Part shown: positions 62,353-64,000 of the stretch, piece by piece | How positions within the stretch are numbered: position 1 is the first letter of the stretch | Layout: every line of letters begins with the position of its first letter | Origin: Leeia aquatica | Lineage (GTDB): Bacteria; Pseudomonadota; Gammaproteobacteria; Burkholderiales; Leeiaceae | NCBI RefSeq assembly: GCF_012641365.1 | Contig: NZ_JABAIM010000002.1 | Span: 124,001 to 188,000 of the forward strand | Direction of reading: 5' to 3' | Length of the DNA stretch: 64,000 nt | Translations under genes and position numbers: made by a program | The notes under the pieces: generated by a model | The model's database searches: none | What the model was told of the DNA's origin: nothing | What the model saw: only the letters and a program-made list of their open reading frames with translations

Positions 62353-64000
62353 TTACTCGGCGTTGCGACCGTCGAGTTTGGCCTTCAGCAGTGCGCCCAG
62401 GTTGGTGGTGCCAGCGGTGCCGGAAGATTCCAGCGCCTTCATGGCTTCGGACTCATCCGACATGTCCTTGGCCTTGACCGACAGGTTGATCGAGCGGTTC
62501 TTACGATCAACGTTGATGATCATGGCTTCGACTTCGTCACCTTCCTTCAGCACCGAGCGGATGTCTTCCACGCGTTCGCGGGAGACTTCGGTAGCACGCA
62601 GGTAGCCTTCCACATCACCTTCCAGGACCACAACAGCACCCTTGGCGTCCAGGGACTTCACAGTACCCTTCACCACGGAGCCCTTGTCGTTGATGGCGAT
62701 GTAGTTGTTGAACGGATCCCCGTCCAGCTGCTTGATGCCCATGGAGATGCGCTCGCGCTCCACGTCGATCGACAGCACCACGGCTTCCACTTCGTCGCCC
62801 TTCTTGAAGGAACGAACGGCTTCTTCGCCCGGCAGGCTCCAGGACAGGTCGGACAGGTGTACCAGACCGTCGATGCCACCCGGCAGACCAATGAAGATAC
62901 CGAAGTCGGTGATCGACTTGATGGTACCCTTGATCTTGTCGCCCTTCTTGTACGTGGCGGCGAAATCGTCCCACGGGTTGGACATGCATTGCTTCATGCC
63001 CAGGCTGATACGACGGCGGTCTTCGTCGATCTCGAGGATCATGACTTCGACTTCGTCGCCCAGCGACACCACCTTGGACGGGTGAACGTTCTTGTTGGTC
63101 CAGTCCATTTCGGACACGTGCACCAGACCTTCGATACCCTGTTCGATCTCAACAAATGCACCGTAGTCGGTCAGGTTGGTCACCTTGCCGAACAGGCGGG
63201 TGCTTTGCGGGTAGCGACGGGACAGACCGATCCACGGATCGTCGCCCAGCTGCTTCAGACCCAGCGAAACGCGGTTCTTCTCTTGATCGAACTTCAGCAC
63301 CTTGGCTTCGACTTCGTCGCCCACCGTCAGCACTTCGGACGGGTGCTTGACGCGGCGCCATGCCAAGTCGGTGATGTGCAGCAGACCATCGATGCCACCC
63401 AGGTCGACGAACGCACCGTAGTCGGTGATGTTCTTGACGATACCCTTGACCACTGCGCCTTCCTTCAGGTTGGCCAGCAGTGCTTGACGTTCTGCGCCTT
63501 GGCTTTCTTCCAGCACAGCGCGGCGGGAAACCACCACGTTGTTGCGCTTGCGATCCAGCTTGATGACCTTGAAGTCGATCGGCTTGCCTTCGAACGGCGT
63601 GGTGTCCTTGATCGGGCGAATGTCGACCAGCGAACCCGGCAGGAAGGCACGGATGCCGTTGATCATCACGGTCAGGCCACCCTTGACCTTGCCGCTGATC
63701 ACGCCATTCATCACCTTGTTTTCAGCCAGAGCCACTTCCAGATCCAGCCATGCTGCCAGGCGCTTGGCCTTGTCGCGGGACAGCTTGGTTTCACCGTAGC
63801 CGTTTTCCAGCGAATCAATGGCAACCTGTACGAAGTCGCCCGGCTTGACGGTCAGCTCGCCCTTGTCGTCCTTGAATTCGTCGACCGGAATCAGCGATTC
63901 GGACTTCAGACCGGCGTTCACCACCACGAAGTTGTGGTCCACGCTCACCACTTCAGCGGTGATCACTTCACCTGCGCGCATTTCCTGACGTTGCAGGCTT
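62353..64000 (-). CDS. rpsA: 30S ribosomal protein S1, 5' end outside window
   Basis: mRNA-binding ribosomal protein with six S1 OB-fold repeats. 548 codons are visible, and the frame continues past base 64000 (codons for SLQRQE precede the internal MRAGEV). About 15 N-terminal residues are therefore missing. Repeats are seen by recurring [41 protein letters not shown] and [21 protein letters not shown] cores. C-terminal tail is short and Gly/Lys-rich. Precedes ihfB on the same strand. Confidence 0.97.
   Translation of the reverse strand, partial: SLQRQEMRAGEVITAEVVSVDHNFVVVNAGLKSESLIPVDEFKDDKGELTVKPGDFVQVAIDSLENGYGETKLSRDKAKRLAAWLDLEVALAENKVMNGVISGKVKGGLTVMINGIRAFLPGSLVDIRPIKDTTPFEGKPIDFKVIKLDRKRNNVVVSRRAVLEESQGAERQALLANLKEGAVVKGIVKNITDYGAFVDLGGIDGLLHITDLAWRRVKHPSEVLTVGDEVEAKVLKFDQEKNRVSLGLKQLGDDPWIGLSRRYPQSTRLFGKVTNLTDYGAFVEIEQGIEGLVHVSEMDWTNKNVHPSKVVSLGDEVEVMILEIDEDRRRISLGMKQCMSNPWDDFAATYKKGDKIKGTIKSITDFGIFIGLPGGIDGLVHLSDLSWSLPGEEAVRSFKKGDEVEAVVLSIDVERERISMGIKQLDGDPFNNYIAINDKGSVVKGTVKSLDAKGAVVVLEGDVEGYLRATEVSRERVEDIRSVLKEGDEVEAMIINVDRKNRSINLSVKAKDMSDESEAMKALESSGTAGTTNLGALLKAKLDGRNAE

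Overview
The window is one contiguous, gene-dense, GC-rich (about 60% by eye) piece of a bacterial chromosome. Gene content and order point to a betaproteobacterium, most likely Neisseriales/Chromobacteriaceae-like: the hemH-hrcA-nadK-recN block, the rpoS-nlpD-pcm-surE stationary-phase block, and ihfB next to rpsA. The genus cannot be fixed from the sequence. No rRNA, tRNA, CRISPR array, complete insertion sequence or prophage is visible. No stretch longer than about 250 bases lacks a gene.

Layout. 1-2.6 kb: 3' truncated malic enzyme diverging from nudB and a DUF2062 membrane protein. 2.5-15.8 kb: a signalling and heat-shock region on the minus strand. It holds four overlapping genes (PAS/GAF kinase, CheY-like receiver, Hpt-REC-REC-GGDEF protein, REC-PAS-kinase), preceded by mtfA and by htpG with a sigma-32 promoter, and a third, membrane-bound PAS kinase. 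15.8-20.7 kb: accessory metabolic and regulatory genes, namely a hydrolase and its probable TetR regulator separated by a 142-bp inverted-repeat element, a MetR-like LysR regulator, a class I amidotransferase-like protein, an EamA exporter and an ABM-domain protein. 20.7-31.5 kb: hemH, hrcA, nadK, recN, an orphan binding protein, a protein with an internal duplication, a hydrolase and dnaE. 31.5-34.9 kb: a MocR regulator with a LysE exporter and a divergent aminotransferase. 34.9-45.1 kb: a six-gene alpha-2-macroglobulin operon (yfaA-yfaT-yfaS-yfaQ-yfaP-yfaP order, all exported or membrane proteins). 45.2-48.9 kb: rpoS, nlpD, pcm, surE. 49-52.6 kb: ettA, a lytic transglycosylase and an EamA exporter. 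52.6-57.2 kb: fatty-acid beta-oxidation genes with a PsrA-type repressor. 57.3-61.9 kb: a small membrane protein, nemR-nemA, a PQQ-type sugar dehydrogenase and two unknown genes. 62-64 kb: ihfB and rpsA, the latter cut at its 5' end.

How the genes work together. The four-gene kinase/GGDEF operon looks like a complete cytoplasmic phosphorelay ending in c-di-GMP synthesis. It may share transcripts with htpG-mtfA. The macroglobulin operon is a periplasmic protease-trap and envelope module whose accessory proteins carry peptidoglycan-related signatures. psrA and the fad genes, nemR and nemA, and the TetR/hydrolase pair are local regulons whose operators can be read directly from the sequence.
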